A stretch of 64,000 bases of DNA, taken from positions 1 through 64,000 of the forward strand of contig CABJBA010000004.1 of NCBI GenBank assembly GCA_902363735.1, given 5' to 3'. The notes under the pieces were generated by a model. That model saw nothing but the letters and a program-made list of their open reading frames with translations, did not search any database and was not told the DNA's origin. This DNA comes from Clostridiaceae bacterium (GTDB lineage Bacteria; Bacillota; Clostridia; Lachnospirales; Lachnospiraceae). A program made the translations under genes and the position numbers. Numbering within the stretch: position 1 is the first letter of the stretch; each line of letters starts with the position of its first letter. This document shows, one piece after another, positions 33,402 to 42,715 of this stretch.

Positions 33402-35684
33402 TTAAACCGGAGGAGCTGATACTACAGGAACATCGGAGTTGCCCGCAGTAGTTGGTACAGATGCAGATTCTCCAGGGCCGGCCGGACCTCCTGAAGTGGT
33501 TTCAGGAGCGGCAGGACTGCTTGGTCCTGTAGTCGGAGTTGTTCCCGGACCGCCAGGAGCCGTAGTTGGTTCCGGGGCGCTGTCTGTGGGGGAAGGTTTT
33601 GATTCTCCCGGCTTTGTTTCACCTGGTTTCTTCGTGCCTGAGGTGGATTCTCCCGGTCTTGTCTCTGCAGGTCTGGTTTCCCCTGCTTTTGTTGTTTCTC
33701 CCGGTCTGGTTTCTCTGGAACTGCTTTCAGACTGATCCGTACTCTTTATGGGGTTGCCGTTCTCATCGGTTTCTCCAACAAGACTTTCCCCTGACGAAGA
33801 ATCTGAGGGCGCTTTTGTCTTTTCTTCCGTTGCAGCTTCTGTTGTCTGCTTTTTGGTTTCTTCATTACCGGCAGAACCTTTCTTATACATGCCTGAATCA
33901 GCTGCAATTTTAGCACTGATCTTTTTCACCATGTCAGAGGGTTCATAATTTTCTTTGTCAAACAAAATCTTGTGAAGTTCCTGGACATTGCTTTCCAGAG
34001 TCTGGGGAACAACACAGTCCCCTCTCTTTCCAATGGTCATATCGCCCCGTGTAAACGGAAAGCCTCCTGTTTCTCCGATATAGTATTTATTAATATCCAA
34101 AATCAACTCTGTAAAATCGCTAAAGGTAAGGTTTGTTCCTATCTGCTCCACTTCCATCAGAAGAATTCTGTTGAGCAGTCCCAAATCTGCCTTTTTTGCC
34201 TTTTCAAATGCCTTTTGAATTACAAGGCGCTGGCGCTCTGTTCTGGCAAAGTCAGTGTCCATTTTTCTCAATCTCGCATAAGCTACCGCCTGAACACCGT
34301 CCAGATGATTCATTCCTGCTGACTTTAAATGAACAGAGGGGACTCCGCTTTTCTTCACAGTTTCCGTAATAAAACCGTTAATGTAGCGGAACTCTGCCTT
34401 GGTGATCTCAATATCCACACCGCCAAGCATGTTGATTCCGTCAGCAACGGACTTCCAGTTAAAAGTAACATATTCACTGATGTCCATATCCAGATTTTTA
34501 TTTAAAGCGGCAAGAGCCTGGGCGGCACCGCCTGTGGCATAGGCAGAGTTGATCTTGTTATAGGTATTCCCTTCTCCGGTATTTAAATATGTATCACGGA
34601 ATACGGATACAAGCCGGATCTCTCCTGTGTCCCTGTTTATGTTGCATATCATGATAACGTCTGCATTCGTTCCTTTATTCACATTGCCATCCCGGCTGTC
34701 AACACCGAATATAGCAATGGTCCGGTAGCCTGTCATATGCTTTTTCTGCTCCGGGGACATGATTTCGTTGCGGACCTTGTTTTCATCGAAATCATCAGGG
34801 CGCTGAATAGAGCCCATTAACCTTGACACATAGGCATAAGAGAAAATAAGAGCCAATGTAAATATCTCTGCAACAGCCATAATTATGATGCGGCGTATTT
34901 TTTTCTTTTTCTCAACCTGTGCTCCTGACCGGCTGGCCGAATTTTTGCCTCCTTCTCCAGAAGACTGTAAACGGGCCGCTCTGGAAGCATTACCTGTAGT
35001 TGTCTGGAGACGGATGGTTCCCTGATCAATTCCTGCTGATGCTTGAGAACGGGTCATACTCTGACCGTTTCCCGCCTGGGGCCTGATGCGGGATGTGTTC
35101 TGATCGGCTCCTGAGGACGCCTGGGGGCGGGATGTACCTGGACCATTTCCTGAGGCTGTCTGGGGACGGGATGTTCCCTGACCACTTCCTGAGGCTGTCT
35201 GGGGACGGGATGCTCCCTGACCATTTCCTGATAGGGGTCTGGTACGGGATTCCGTTCCCTGGCTGCCTCCCTGTATCCCTTTGGAACGGGCTGAACCCTG
35301 GCCGACCCCTGGTACCGCTCCGGAACGTCCGATTCCCTGAATACTCCCTGCTGCCGTCTGAGAGCGGGACAGCTCCTGTCCGCCTCCCTGCTGGGGGCGG
35401 ACAGACTTAGAAGACTGAACCTTTCCCGGAGTGCTTCGGGGACTGGCTGCTTTAGAGGGTTCCTGTCCTCTGAACATTGCCGGGCTGCTTTCCGGTCCGG
35501 TTTGGTACTGGCCGGTTCCCCTGCCTGATGCCTGTTGTTTTACGCCCGCTTCATGTTCTTCGGAATCTTTATAATCATCATCCAGGTAGTAGTCTGCATC
35601 GGACGGATCTGGTTCTGAATAGGAACCGTGCCTGCTTCTTTTAATCTTATCACGGTCTAACTCATCATCAAATTCATTTTTCAT
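33402..35684 (-). CDS. LytR-CpsA-Psr (LCP) family ligase with low-complexity arms
   Basis: A 760-aa envelope protein. Residues 1-260 are cytoplasmic and low complexity, with degenerate ~17-residue repeats (pattern SRPQTASGxGQG) rich in Ser, Gly, Gln and Arg. One membrane helix (about 265-287) precedes an extracellular LCP domain (about 323-560) with FGVDSRDGN, VSVFRDTYL and AYARLRKMDTDFARTERQR. The C-terminal ~150 residues are Thr/Pro/Glu/Gly-rich (GETRPAETRPGES). LCP enzymes transfer polyprenyl-linked glycans to peptidoglycan. Placement after the phosphoglycosyltransferase fits attachment of the operon's glycan. GAGGA is seven bases upstream of the ATG. Confidence 0.92.
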   Translation of the reverse strand: MKNEFDDELDRDKIKRSRHGSYSEPDPSDADYYLDDDYKDSEEHEAGVKQQASGRGTGQYQTGPESSPAMFRGQEPSKAASPRSTPGKVQSSKSVRPQQGGGQELSRSQTAAGSIQGIGRSGAVPGVGQGSARSKGIQGGSQGTESRTRPLSGNGQGASRPQTASGSGQGTSRPQTASGNGPGTSRPQASSGADQNTSRIRPQAGNGQSMTRSQASAGIDQGTIRLQTTTGNASRAARLQSSGEGGKNSASRSGAQVEKKKKIRRIIIMAVAEIFTLALIFSYAYVSRLMGSIQRPDDFDENKVRNEIMSPEQKKHMTGYRTIAIFGVDSRDGNVNKGTNADVIMICNINRDTGEIRLVSVFRDTYLNTGEGNTYNKINSAYATGGAAQALAALNKNLDMDISEYVTFNWKSVADGINMLGGVDIEITKAEFRYINGFITETVKKSGVPSVHLKSAGMNHLDGVQAVAYARLRKMDTDFARTERQRLVIQKAFEKAKKADLGLLNRILLMEVEQIGTNLTFSDFTELILDINKYYIGETGGFPFTRGDMTIGKRGDCVVPQTLESNVQELHKILFDKENYEPSDMVKKISAKIAADSGMYKKGSAGNEETKKQTTEAATEEKTKAPSDSSSGESLVGETDENGNPIKSTDQSESSSRETRPGETTKAGETRPAETRPGESTSGTKKPGETKPGESKPSPTDSAPEPTTAPGGPGTTPTTGPSSPAAPETTSGGPAGPGESASVPTTAGNSDVPVVSAPPV

Positions 35685-35717
35685 CTATTTATCCTCAATC
35701 CTAATGGTGTGGTGGTG

Positions 35718-37136
35718 TCAGTACGCATTTTTATTGATAAATCCCTTAAATACCGTAAGGAATAATATCTTAAAATCATATCCCAGGGTCCAGTTTTCAA
35801 TGTAATACAAGTCGTGTTCAATTCTCTTTGTAATGGAAGTATCTCCCCGGTATCCATTTACCTGAGCCCAGCCAGTGATTCCCGGGCGCACCTGATGCTT
35901 GATCATATAACGGGGAATCTCTTCTTTAAATTTTCCCACAAAAAGAGGCCTCTCCGGTCTCGGACCTACCAGGCTCATATCTCCCCGGAGAACATTTAAA
36001 AACTGAGGCATCTCATCAATGCTTGTTTTTCTGATAAACCGCCCCACCGGTGTCACGCGGGAATCGTGAGGGGAGGTCCATTTCATCTTTTCCTCAGACG
36101 GGGCCTGGACCACCATGGAACGGAACTTATACATTTTAAAGGTTCTGTTGTGAAGGCCTACCCGTTCCTGACTATAAATAAGAGGACCAGGTGAAGTCAG
36201 CTTAACAAGTGCCGCTGCCAAAAGCATGACAGGTGAAAATAAAAGCAATGCAAAAGCAGCCCCTAAAATGTCCACCGCTCTCTTTGCTATAGCATTAAGC
36301 GGATCAGTCAAAGGTACCCGGCGGATGTTTACTACGGGCAATCCCTGCAGGTCTTCAATATAGGGCCTGGTGGGAATCATATTGTTATAATCCGGGATAA
36401 ATTTAGTATGGACTCCCGATTTCTCGCAGGAGGCTACAATTCCTTCTAAGTTGGCGTATTCGCTGATACTGAGGGTGATTGCAATTTCATCCAAGGAGTT
36501 TAATCCCAGAATTTCGTCTAAATCTCCTACTTTTCCAATGACGTTGATTCCTTTATATCCTGTTCCCCATTCCTTTGTATCGTCCAGAATTCCTTTGATC
36601 TGATATCCCCATTCGGGGTTTACCATGACCCGGTCAATGAAGCCTTCGGCGGCACGGCTGTAGCCGATTAAAAGAATATGCTTCTGGTTATAGCCTTTGG
36701 AGCGCATAGAACGAAGGGTGTAGCGGATGAAATTTCGCTCTGTGGTTTCCAGGACGATGTTGACGGCACAGAAATAAAGTACCATTCTGGTGGAAAACTG
36801 TGAAAAATAAGGATTTTTCTTGGCCAGGAACAAAATCAGAGCAACGAGAAGCAGACCAAGTAAGTTGGCCTTACATATGTTTGCAAACTCATACCGCTTT
36901 CCCTGAATTCTCTTCGGTGCGTATAAATTGAAAACGCCGTAGAGCAGAAGGTACATTGGCAGTATTATGAGAAATGCAGCAAAATAATACTGGGGAGGCA
37001 AAACTCCCTTTCCGGGGGTGAATATGCGGTTTCCTATAAGAAGCAGCACCCAGGACAGAAAGTAGGATATAGCAAGGACTAAGGCGTCCAGTACTACGTG
37101 GAATCCATTTAGTTTTTTCTGATTGTCTTTTATCAT
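35718..37136 (-). CDS. Polyprenyl-phosphate sugar phosphotransferase (WcaJ/WbaP-like initiating enzyme)
   Basis: A 472-aa membrane phosphoglycosyltransferase that starts glycan assembly by moving a sugar 1-phosphate onto undecaprenyl phosphate. Four or five N-terminal helices are followed by a Rossmann-like middle domain (HILLIGYSRAAEGF) and the catalytic C-terminal domain with PLIYSQERVGLHNRTFKMYK, FRSMV, DEMPQFLNVLRGDMSLVGPR and RPGITGWAQVNGYRG. The start at 37136 follows GGAAGG; an in-frame ATG at 37169 has no site. Whether the sugar is glucose or galactose cannot be told by eye. Confidence 0.93.
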   Translation of the reverse strand: MIKDNQKKLNGFHVVLDALVLAISYFLSWVLLLIGNRIFTPGKGVLPPQYYFAAFLIILPMYLLLYGVFNLYAPKRIQGKRYEFANICKANLLGLLLVALILFLAKKNPYFSQFSTRMVLYFCAVNIVLETTERNFIRYTLRSMRSKGYNQKHILLIGYSRAAEGFIDRVMVNPEWGYQIKGILDDTKEWGTGYKGINVIGKVGDLDEILGLNSLDEIAITLSISEYANLEGIVASCEKSGVHTKFIPDYNNMIPTRPYIEDLQGLPVVNIRRVPLTDPLNAIAKRAVDILGAAFALLLFSPVMLLAAALVKLTSPGPLIYSQERVGLHNRTFKMYKFRSMVVQAPSEEKMKWTSPHDSRVTPVGRFIRKTSIDEMPQFLNVLRGDMSLVGPRPERPLFVGKFKEEIPRYMIKHQVRPGITGWAQVNGYRGDTSITKRIEHDLYYIENWTLGYDFKILFLTVFKGFINKNAY

Positions 37137-37187
37137 AGTGGAAAACCTTCCAAATTGTGTGGGATGCATAGGGGGATCATATGGACA

Positions 37188-37318
37188 TGCATCCGCAGTG
37201 CAGCGGGTAAAGCCTGAGGCTTTACCCGCTCACGGGCATTCGCCCTATGAAACGGGAGTCATAACTTTTTTCTTATGTGCAAGCACAACGAAAAAATTTC
37301 CGCCTCCCGTTTCACACT
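37188..37318. repeat. Cluster of three hairpins between glycosyltransferase and phosphotransferase genes
   Basis: AGCGGGTAAAGCCT/AGGCTTTACCCGCT is an almost loop-less palindrome at 37202-37230. GGGC-ATTC-GCCC follows at about 37234-37245, and GAAACGGGAG/CTCCCGTTTC arms enclose ~45 bp at about 37248-37313. It lies in the ~240-bp untranslated gap inside the operon. No T tract suited to termination was seen for the minus strand. Confidence 0.75.
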
Positions 37319-37377
37319 GCTCATTGCTTTCGTGGATATTATACATGAAAAATCCCTATGTTACCATTACAATATTC

Positions 37378-38367
37378 TTAAAATGACCTGAAAATTTTTA
37401 GCTTTCTTTTAAAAAACTCCCAAATATAGAGGATTGTTCCATAAACTAACTCTCCTTCTATACACAGATAGTTCCCAAAATGGGAGAAACGAAACTTCAC
37501 TTTCTTTGTTTTTCCTGCTGTCTTCAAGCCTTCTTTTAACCCCTCTGCATAATCAGAAGCAAAGCCGATTTTTCGAAAAAATAAATATTTGACAAATATT
37601 CCGGCCACTAGAGGTCCCAGATTTATAAAAAGCTGGAGAAAAGGCATGTTTTTATAATTTAAATACACATTGTTTCTGGCTGCCAGACGGACTTTAAAGG
37701 AATTGTACTTGGAGCCGCTGGTACCGCTTCCTACGTGGTAAACAATGGCTGTAGGGCAATACATGTTTTTGTATCCGAATATCTTTGCACGGTAGCCTAC
37801 ATCAATGTCCTCAAGATAGGCAAAGTGATCTTCGTCAAAGCTTCCGATTTCTTCAAAGACTTTTCTACGGTAAATAGCCGCTCCAGCACAGGCGGAAAAT
37901 ACCTGACAGGGCTTTTGATAGCCCCGGCTGCTGTGGCCTACCCCCCGCTGATAAGCCCAGCCAAGAAGGCTGTACATGTCTCCCGCGTCATCCATCAGTT
38001 CTTTATGATAGAGCTGGATCATTTTGCTGCTGACAGAAAATATATCAGGAGACTGTTCAATTGCTTTTACCATTTCCTTGACATAATCCGGCTCAGGCTC
38101 TGTATCATTGTTTAAAAGAATGACATAAGGAGTCCGGGACTGGTTGATGCCTACGTTTACCGCCCCGGAAAACCCTGTATTTTCCTTAAGAAAAACAGAA
38201 GGAATATTCCGTTCCTTCAGCCACTCCACACTGCCGTCCTCAGAACCATTGTCCACCACAAGAAGCTCAAAGTTCTTCTCACTCTGAGCTTCCAGGGCCT
38301 TAAAACAAGGTTCCATAAATTTAAGTCCATTATAATTAGGAATAATGATGGTCACTTTTTTCTGCAT
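37378..38367 (-). CDS. GT2 family glycosyltransferase
   Basis: A 329-aa inverting GT-A glycosyltransferase. IIIPNYNGLKFM opens the nucleotide-binding fold. LLNNDTEPEPDYV holds the DxD-like site, and YLEDIDVGYRAKIFGY resembles the acceptor/ED motif of rhamnosyltransferase-like GT2 enzymes (RfbN/WbbL type). Hydrophobic segments near the C terminus suggest membrane association. The start at 38367 (MQKKVTIII) has GAGGT upstream and overlaps the stop of the preceding gene; the 17-codon extension lies inside that gene. Confidence 0.9.
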   Translation of the reverse strand: MQKKVTIIIPNYNGLKFMEPCFKALEAQSEKNFELLVVDNGSEDGSVEWLKERNIPSVFLKENTGFSGAVNVGINQSRTPYVILLNNDTEPEPDYVKEMVKAIEQSPDIFSVSSKMIQLYHKELMDDAGDMYSLLGWAYQRGVGHSSRGYQKPCQVFSACAGAAIYRRKVFEEIGSFDEDHFAYLEDIDVGYRAKIFGYKNMYCPTAIVYHVGSGTSGSKYNSFKVRLAARNNVYLNYKNMPFLQLFINLGPLVAGIFVKYLFFRKIGFASDYAEGLKEGLKTAGKTKKVKFRFSHFGNYLCIEGELVYGTILYIWEFFKRKLKIFRSF

Positions 38368-38368
38368 C

Positions 38369-40561
38369 TCACACCTCAAGCTTGTAAGGTTCCCCGATTT
38401 TTTCCTTTTTAAGGTCACGCAGGGCGAAATTGGACTTGCGCAGGGTTAAGTTGGGATTGTAATAAGGGTCTCCAGCCTTTAAAATATCCGGCCACCGTTC
38501 CGAAAACTTTTTGATCTCCCGGTTAAAGCGTTCCACCTTCTCCGGGGTGTCCTCCAGTCCTCTGGATTTGGACTCATAGTGGTAGAACAGAGCATAAGGA
38601 GCATAAACTACCAGTTTATTTAATGCACGGATCTTCATACAGTAATCAATATCATTAAAAGCAACTGCCAGTTCCTCTGTAAAGCCTCCTGCCTGATCAA
38701 ACAGAGATCTTTTACTCATCATACAGGCTGCTGTCACGGCACTGTAGTTTCTGGCACACATAGCCTGGTTGAAATAGCTGCTTTCCGCCTTATGAAGGCC
38801 AATAAAGGTGTGGCCTGCAATTCCTCCAAAGCCTACCACCACACCGGCATGCTGAATGGTATCGTCGGAATACAAAAGCCTGGCTCCCACAATTCCCACG
38901 TCTTCCCGCTGGCAAAAGCCAAGAAGTTCATGGAGGCTTTCCGGGTTGATTATTTCTGTATCATTATTTAAAAACAGAAGGTATTCTCCTTTTGCAAAAG
39001 AAACCCCGAAATTGTTGATGGCAGAATAATTGAATTCCCTTTCCCATTTCACCACACGGACAAAATCAAACTCTTGCTGGATTTTATCATAATAAGCAAA
39101 AGTTTCAGGAGCAGTACTGTTATTTTCCACAACAATGAATTCTATATTCTTATAAGTAGATTTTTCAATGAGGGTTCGCATACACAAATCCAGGTCAGCA
39201 CTGTGATCCTTATTGGGGATAATAACAGAAATCAATGGTTCTCCGACTATCTCAAAGGTAGAGTGATAAATTCCGTAATCCACTCCCTTTTCCACTGATT
39301 TTACCCCAATGCCCATTCGTTCATAATGAGACTCAATAGCTCTTGCTCCTGCCTCAAAGGCATAAAGCTTGCTTTCCGGGTTGCTGGCTGTGGAATTCTG
39401 GTGACAGCGCCAGTGATACAATGCCTTAGGTACATGGTAAATCTTCCTGGCCTTTTCCGTACAGCGGAAAATAAAGTCATAGTCCTGGGCTCCGTCAAAC
39501 TCCTCCCGGAATCCGCCCACTTCCATAAGAAGATCGTGATTGACTACAAACAGATGGCAGATATAGTTGACGCTGGTTAAAAGATCCGGGTTGAAGTCCG
39601 GCTTGAAATGAGGCTCAAACAACTCTCCTCCATCCATGTCCAACTTATCCTCATCGGTGTAAACCACATCGATTTCCGGGTCGGAATTGATGACCTTTAC
39701 ACATTCAAACAGCGCATCAGGAGCCAATGTATCATCATGGTCTGCTAAAACCACAAAGTCACCGGAAGCCATTTCAATGGCTGCATTGGTATTTCCTGAA
39801 ATCCCCTTATTCTCTCCCAAAATCACATACCTGATTCTCTCATCCTTTAAAGCATAGCGTTTTAAAACCCGCTCCACACTCTCCCCTTTAGGGCTTCCGT
39901 CTGCCACACAGACCTCCCATCTGGTATAAGTCTGGGCCAGCAGGGAATCCAGCATGGCTGCCAGATAACGCTCCGGGGTTTTATAAGCAGGGATGACAAC
40001 AGACATCTTGGGATTATAGTCAAAAATCGTTTTCTTCTGGGCTTCCAATTCTTCCTCTGACGTTTTGGTAAGACTATACCACTCAGGATAATCATAATCG
40101 CTGTCAATTCCCTGAAGCTTGTGTCTGGACTTTAACAGCAGCGCTTTAAAACCGTTTTCCTTCCAGAAGTCTACAGCAGAGCAGAAGGTCTGAGGGGTCA
40201 TCATGCTTTTCAGCTTTGCAGTCCTATTGTGGGCAGAGCTGTTCTGACGTTCCAGAATGGAAGCATTGAGTTTCACCTTTACGGTTTTTCCATCGCATCG
40301 GATGACCAGAATCCGGTCCTCATTTTTCTCCCGGATATAGGGTATCCGAATATCAAATCCCAGGTCCCTTGCCACTGTTTTCTTGAAATAAATCTGACTC
40401 ACATCATCTCTGCGGACGGGAACCAGCTTAAATTCAACAGGATTCTCACTGCCATTCAAAACCTGAAATTCTGCCTCTGTCTCTTCTGTCCTTCCGATCA
40501 CCCAGCCATTTAATACCATTGAATTTTCACGGATTCGTGCAATATCTATCTTATATTTCAT
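38369..40561 (-). CDS. Bifunctional GT2 glycosyltransferase (two catalytic domains)
   Basis: A 730-aa protein. An N-terminal ~180-residue non-catalytic region is followed by a first GT-A domain (MSVVIPAYKTPERYL, LADHDDTLAPDAL, VYTDEDKLD) and a second (ISVIIPNKDHSADLDLC, LLFLNNDTEIINP, FNDIDYCMKIR). Both keep DxD-type sites, so two sugar transfers, perhaps one for each linkage of a repeat unit, are plausible. Similar two-domain proteins act in rhamnan or O-antigen assembly. It overlaps the upstream GT gene by 4 bp (ATGA). Confidence 0.9.
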   Translation of the reverse strand: MKYKIDIARIRENSMVLNGWVIGRTEETEAEFQVLNGSENPVEFKLVPVRRDDVSQIYFKKTVARDLGFDIRIPYIREKNEDRILVIRCDGKTVKVKLNASILERQNSSAHNRTAKLKSMMTPQTFCSAVDFWKENGFKALLLKSRHKLQGIDSDYDYPEWYSLTKTSEEELEAQKKTIFDYNPKMSVVIPAYKTPERYLAAMLDSLLAQTYTRWEVCVADGSPKGESVERVLKRYALKDERIRYVILGENKGISGNTNAAIEMASGDFVVLADHDDTLAPDALFECVKVINSDPEIDVVYTDEDKLDMDGGELFEPHFKPDFNPDLLTSVNYICHLFVVNHDLLMEVGGFREEFDGAQDYDFIFRCTEKARKIYHVPKALYHWRCHQNSTASNPESKLYAFEAGARAIESHYERMGIGVKSVEKGVDYGIYHSTFEIVGEPLISVIIPNKDHSADLDLCMRTLIEKSTYKNIEFIVVENNSTAPETFAYYDKIQQEFDFVRVVKWEREFNYSAINNFGVSFAKGEYLLFLNNDTEIINPESLHELLGFCQREDVGIVGARLLYSDDTIQHAGVVVGFGGIAGHTFIGLHKAESSYFNQAMCARNYSAVTAACMMSKRSLFDQAGGFTEELAVAFNDIDYCMKIRALNKLVVYAPYALFYHYESKSRGLEDTPEKVERFNREIKKFSERWPDILKAGDPYYNPNLTLRKSNFALRDLKKEKIGEPYKLEV

Positions 40562-41544
40562 CTCTGATCCTCATCCTCCACCGACGCTGCCGTAAGAAGC
40601 ATATCCTCTTCTGTAAAATTGATCCTCTCTTCTTCAATGACAAGAGGCCGTTTCATGATTCTGGCATTCATGGACATGATGTATTCTCCCACAAGTCCGA
40701 TAAAGAAAATCTGTATGGATCCGAGGAAAAACATGCCGATCAAAAGAGGTACCATTCCTGCCGGAAAGCGGTCCCAGTACAGCAATTTTAAAACCAGGTA
40801 TACAAGAGCCACCAGCATACTTGCAAAGGAACAAAGGCTTCCAAAAATCGTTGCCAGACGAAGGCCCACCTTAGTATAAGAAGTAATGCTCAGCATAGCG
40901 GCATCATAGAGACGGTAAAGGTTATTGCTGGTCTTTCCCGCACGTCTCTTTGGCTGGTCATATGGGATTTCCTTGCGCTTAAAGCCAAGCTCCGCCACGA
41001 TTCCACGAAGAAAAGGGGTAGGATCATCAAGTTCTCTCAGCACCCGGATAAACTTTGCATCATAAAGTCCAAACCCGGTAAAATGTTCGATCTGTTCCAC
41101 GTCGGAAAGCTTTTTAATAGCCTTATAATAGCAGCTTCTCAGCCAGTACATCACCTTATTTTCCTTGCTGGATTCCTTGATTCCTATAACGATCTTATAG
41201 CCCTTTTCCCATTCCTTCACATACCTTGGGATCATTTCCACAGGGTCCTGGAAGTCCGCTGCCATAAGAATGGTGCAGTCGCCTGTGGACTGAAGCATAG
41301 CGTAATAGGGGGAATTGAACTGGCCGAAGTTTTTGGCATTGAATATTCCCTTGACTCTTTCATTATGGGAACAAAGCCCGCGTACTTTCTCTCTGGTACG
41401 GTCCCTGGAATCATTATCAATGAAAATAAGCTCATAGTTGTATTCCGGCAGCTGGTTTTTGAAAATACTGTCAACCGCCTGATAAAGGGCTTCTACATTT
41501 TCTTCCTCATTATAGCAGGGAACCACAATACTGATTGTCTTCAT
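40558..41544 (-). CDS. GT2 glycosyltransferase, polyprenyl-phosphate type (GtrB/DPM1-like)
   Basis: A 328-aa membrane enzyme. The GT-A domain begins ISIVVPCYNEEENVEALY, with ELIFIDNDSRDRT and MAADFQDPVEMIPR (DxD region), then KRRAGKTSNNLYRL. Two C-terminal membrane helices (about residues 228-252 and 262-285) follow, as in GtrB-type enzymes that load a sugar onto undecaprenyl phosphate for transfer outside the cell. It lies 4 bp after the alcohol dehydrogenase and overlaps the next GT by 4 bp. Confidence 0.9.
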   Translation of the reverse strand: MKTISIVVPCYNEEENVEALYQAVDSIFKNQLPEYNYELIFIDNDSRDRTREKVRGLCSHNERVKGIFNAKNFGQFNSPYYAMLQSTGDCTILMAADFQDPVEMIPRYVKEWEKGYKIVIGIKESSKENKVMYWLRSCYYKAIKKLSDVEQIEHFTGFGLYDAKFIRVLRELDDPTPFLRGIVAELGFKRKEIPYDQPKRRAGKTSNNLYRLYDAAMLSITSYTKVGLRLATIFGSLCSFASMLVALVYLVLKLLYWDRFPAGMVPLLIGMFFLGSIQIFFIGLVGEYIMSMNARIMKRPLVIEEERINFTEEDMLLTAASVEDEDQR

Positions 41545-41548
41545 CTGT

Positions 41549-42706
41549 TCACTTCCAATCTATCCGAACCATGACTTTAATTAAATCCTTCGGCTTTTCT
41601 TTCATCATCTGCAATGCTGTTTCTACCTGATCCAGACCGTTCAGCTGGTGGGTCACTAATTTTTGGGGATTGATTCTTCCATACTGAATCATCTTAAGAA
41701 GGCGTTCCATTCTGATACGGCCTCCCTTTGCAAGCTCAGTGTGGATTGTCTTTCCCGCCATACCTCTTCCCCCTGAAAACTTGGGAAACGGCAGATTTCC
41801 TGTTCCGCCGAAATAATTTACATTGGAAATAGTTCCAATGCCATACCGGGCCATATCCACTGCCTGGGCAAATACCTCATCACCGCCTCCGCAGATGATG
41901 ACGCCATCTGCACCCAAGCCGCCTGTCCGCTCCAAGACCTGCTGCACCACATCTCCAGCCTTGCTCCCCAGGGGGGCCTCTCTTTGCTCTTCAAGCAAAT
42001 TCACCTTACCCCCCAGGGGGTCTTCTCTTTGCTCTTCAAGCAAATTCACCTTATAGTTAAGAACCTCTGTGGCTCCGAATTCTTTTGCCAGTTCCACACA
42101 GACAGGCCTGCTGCCCACGGCAATGATCCGGGCGGCTCCTAAATGGCGGGCTCCTTCTATAGCCATCAGGCCAATGGGACCGATTCCAAGAACCACCACC
42201 GTATCACCTATTTTGATATCGGCATATTCAGCACCGGTAAAGCCTGTGGTCACCACATCCACGCACATAAGAGCCTGTTCCAGAGTAACACCTTCCGGAA
42301 TCCTTGCCAAAGTCGTGTCCGCATCAGGAATGAGGAACTTCTCTGCAAATACTCCGGGAGCCGTTCTTCCAAGCTGATGGCCGGAAAAAGGCGCAGAAGC
42401 ATGTTTAAAATTCCCCTCCTGGATTCCCATTGCCCGCCAGTCCGGAGTAATGGCAGGAACTAATACCACATCTCCCAGCTTAAAATCACGGACCAATTCT
42501 CCTGTTTCCAGAATCTCTCCCACACATTCATGGCCCAGAATCAGATTAGGAGCCTTTTTGGAGCCGCCTCCGTATACCGTATGGACATCAGAAGAGCAGG
42601 GCGCAACCGCCAAGGGACGGAGGATTGCGCCATAAGGAGTGAGGGTCGGTTCGGGAGCCTCATGCCACCCCACCTTTCCCGGTTCAATTAAAACAAATGC
42701 TTTCAT
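41549..42706 (-). CDS. NADP-dependent zinc alcohol dehydrogenase with in-frame repeat insertion
   Basis: A 385-aa medium-chain dehydrogenase of the Thermoanaerobacter brockii secondary ADH type. Catalytic zinc ligands Cys37, His59 and Asp150, with Glu60, fall at the same numbers as in that enzyme, as does the NADP-specificity motif GSRP at 198-201. Between NYK (217-219) and GDVV (251-) lies a ~31-residue insertion made of two copies of KVNLLEEQRE(D/A)PLG(G/S). These are encoded by two 45-bp repeat units at 41961-42050. The usual length is ~352 aa. Within the polysaccharide operon it may reduce or oxidise a sugar-pathway intermediate. Whether the insertion is tolerated is not known. Confidence 0.9.
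   Translation of the reverse strand: MKAFVLIEPGKVGWHEAPEPTLTPYGAILRPLAVAPCSSDVHTVYGGGSKKAPNLILGHECVGEILETGELVRDFKLGDVVLVPAITPDWRAMGIQEGNFKHASAPFSGHQLGRTAPGVFAEKFLIPDADTTLARIPEGVTLEQALMCVDVVTTGFTGAEYADIKIGDTVVVLGIGPIGLMAIEGARHLGAARIIAVGSRPVCVELAKEFGATEVLNYKVNLLEEQREDPLGGKVNLLEEQREAPLGSKAGDVVQQVLERTGGLGADGVIICGGGDEVFAQAVDMARYGIGTISNVNYFGGTGNLPFPKFSGGRGMAGKTIHTELAKGGRIRMERLLKMIQYGRINPQKLVTHQLNGLDQVETALQMMKEKPKDLIKVMVRIDWK
41961..42050 (-). repeat. Two tandem copies of the 45-bp palindromic repeat inside the ADH gene
   Basis: Units at 41961-42005 and 42006-42050 differ at only a few bases. On the minus strand each reads GGTGAATTTGCTTGAAGAGC, then AAAGAGA and a CC-CTGGGG segment. They match the intergenic element at 28990-29035 over nearly the whole length. 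45 bp is 15 codons, so the reading frame is kept. Confidence 0.9.
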
Positions 42707-42715
42707 AGTTTTATT

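Noticed and set aside
33439..33735. Gly/Pro/Val-rich plus-strand ORF opposite the LCP tail
   Set aside because: It is the mirror of the Thr/Pro/Glu repeat of the LCP gene.
35093..35410. Repetitive plus-strand ORF opposite the LCP N-terminal arm
   Set aside because: It arises from the DNA repeats of the LCP gene read in antisense; no ribosome site.
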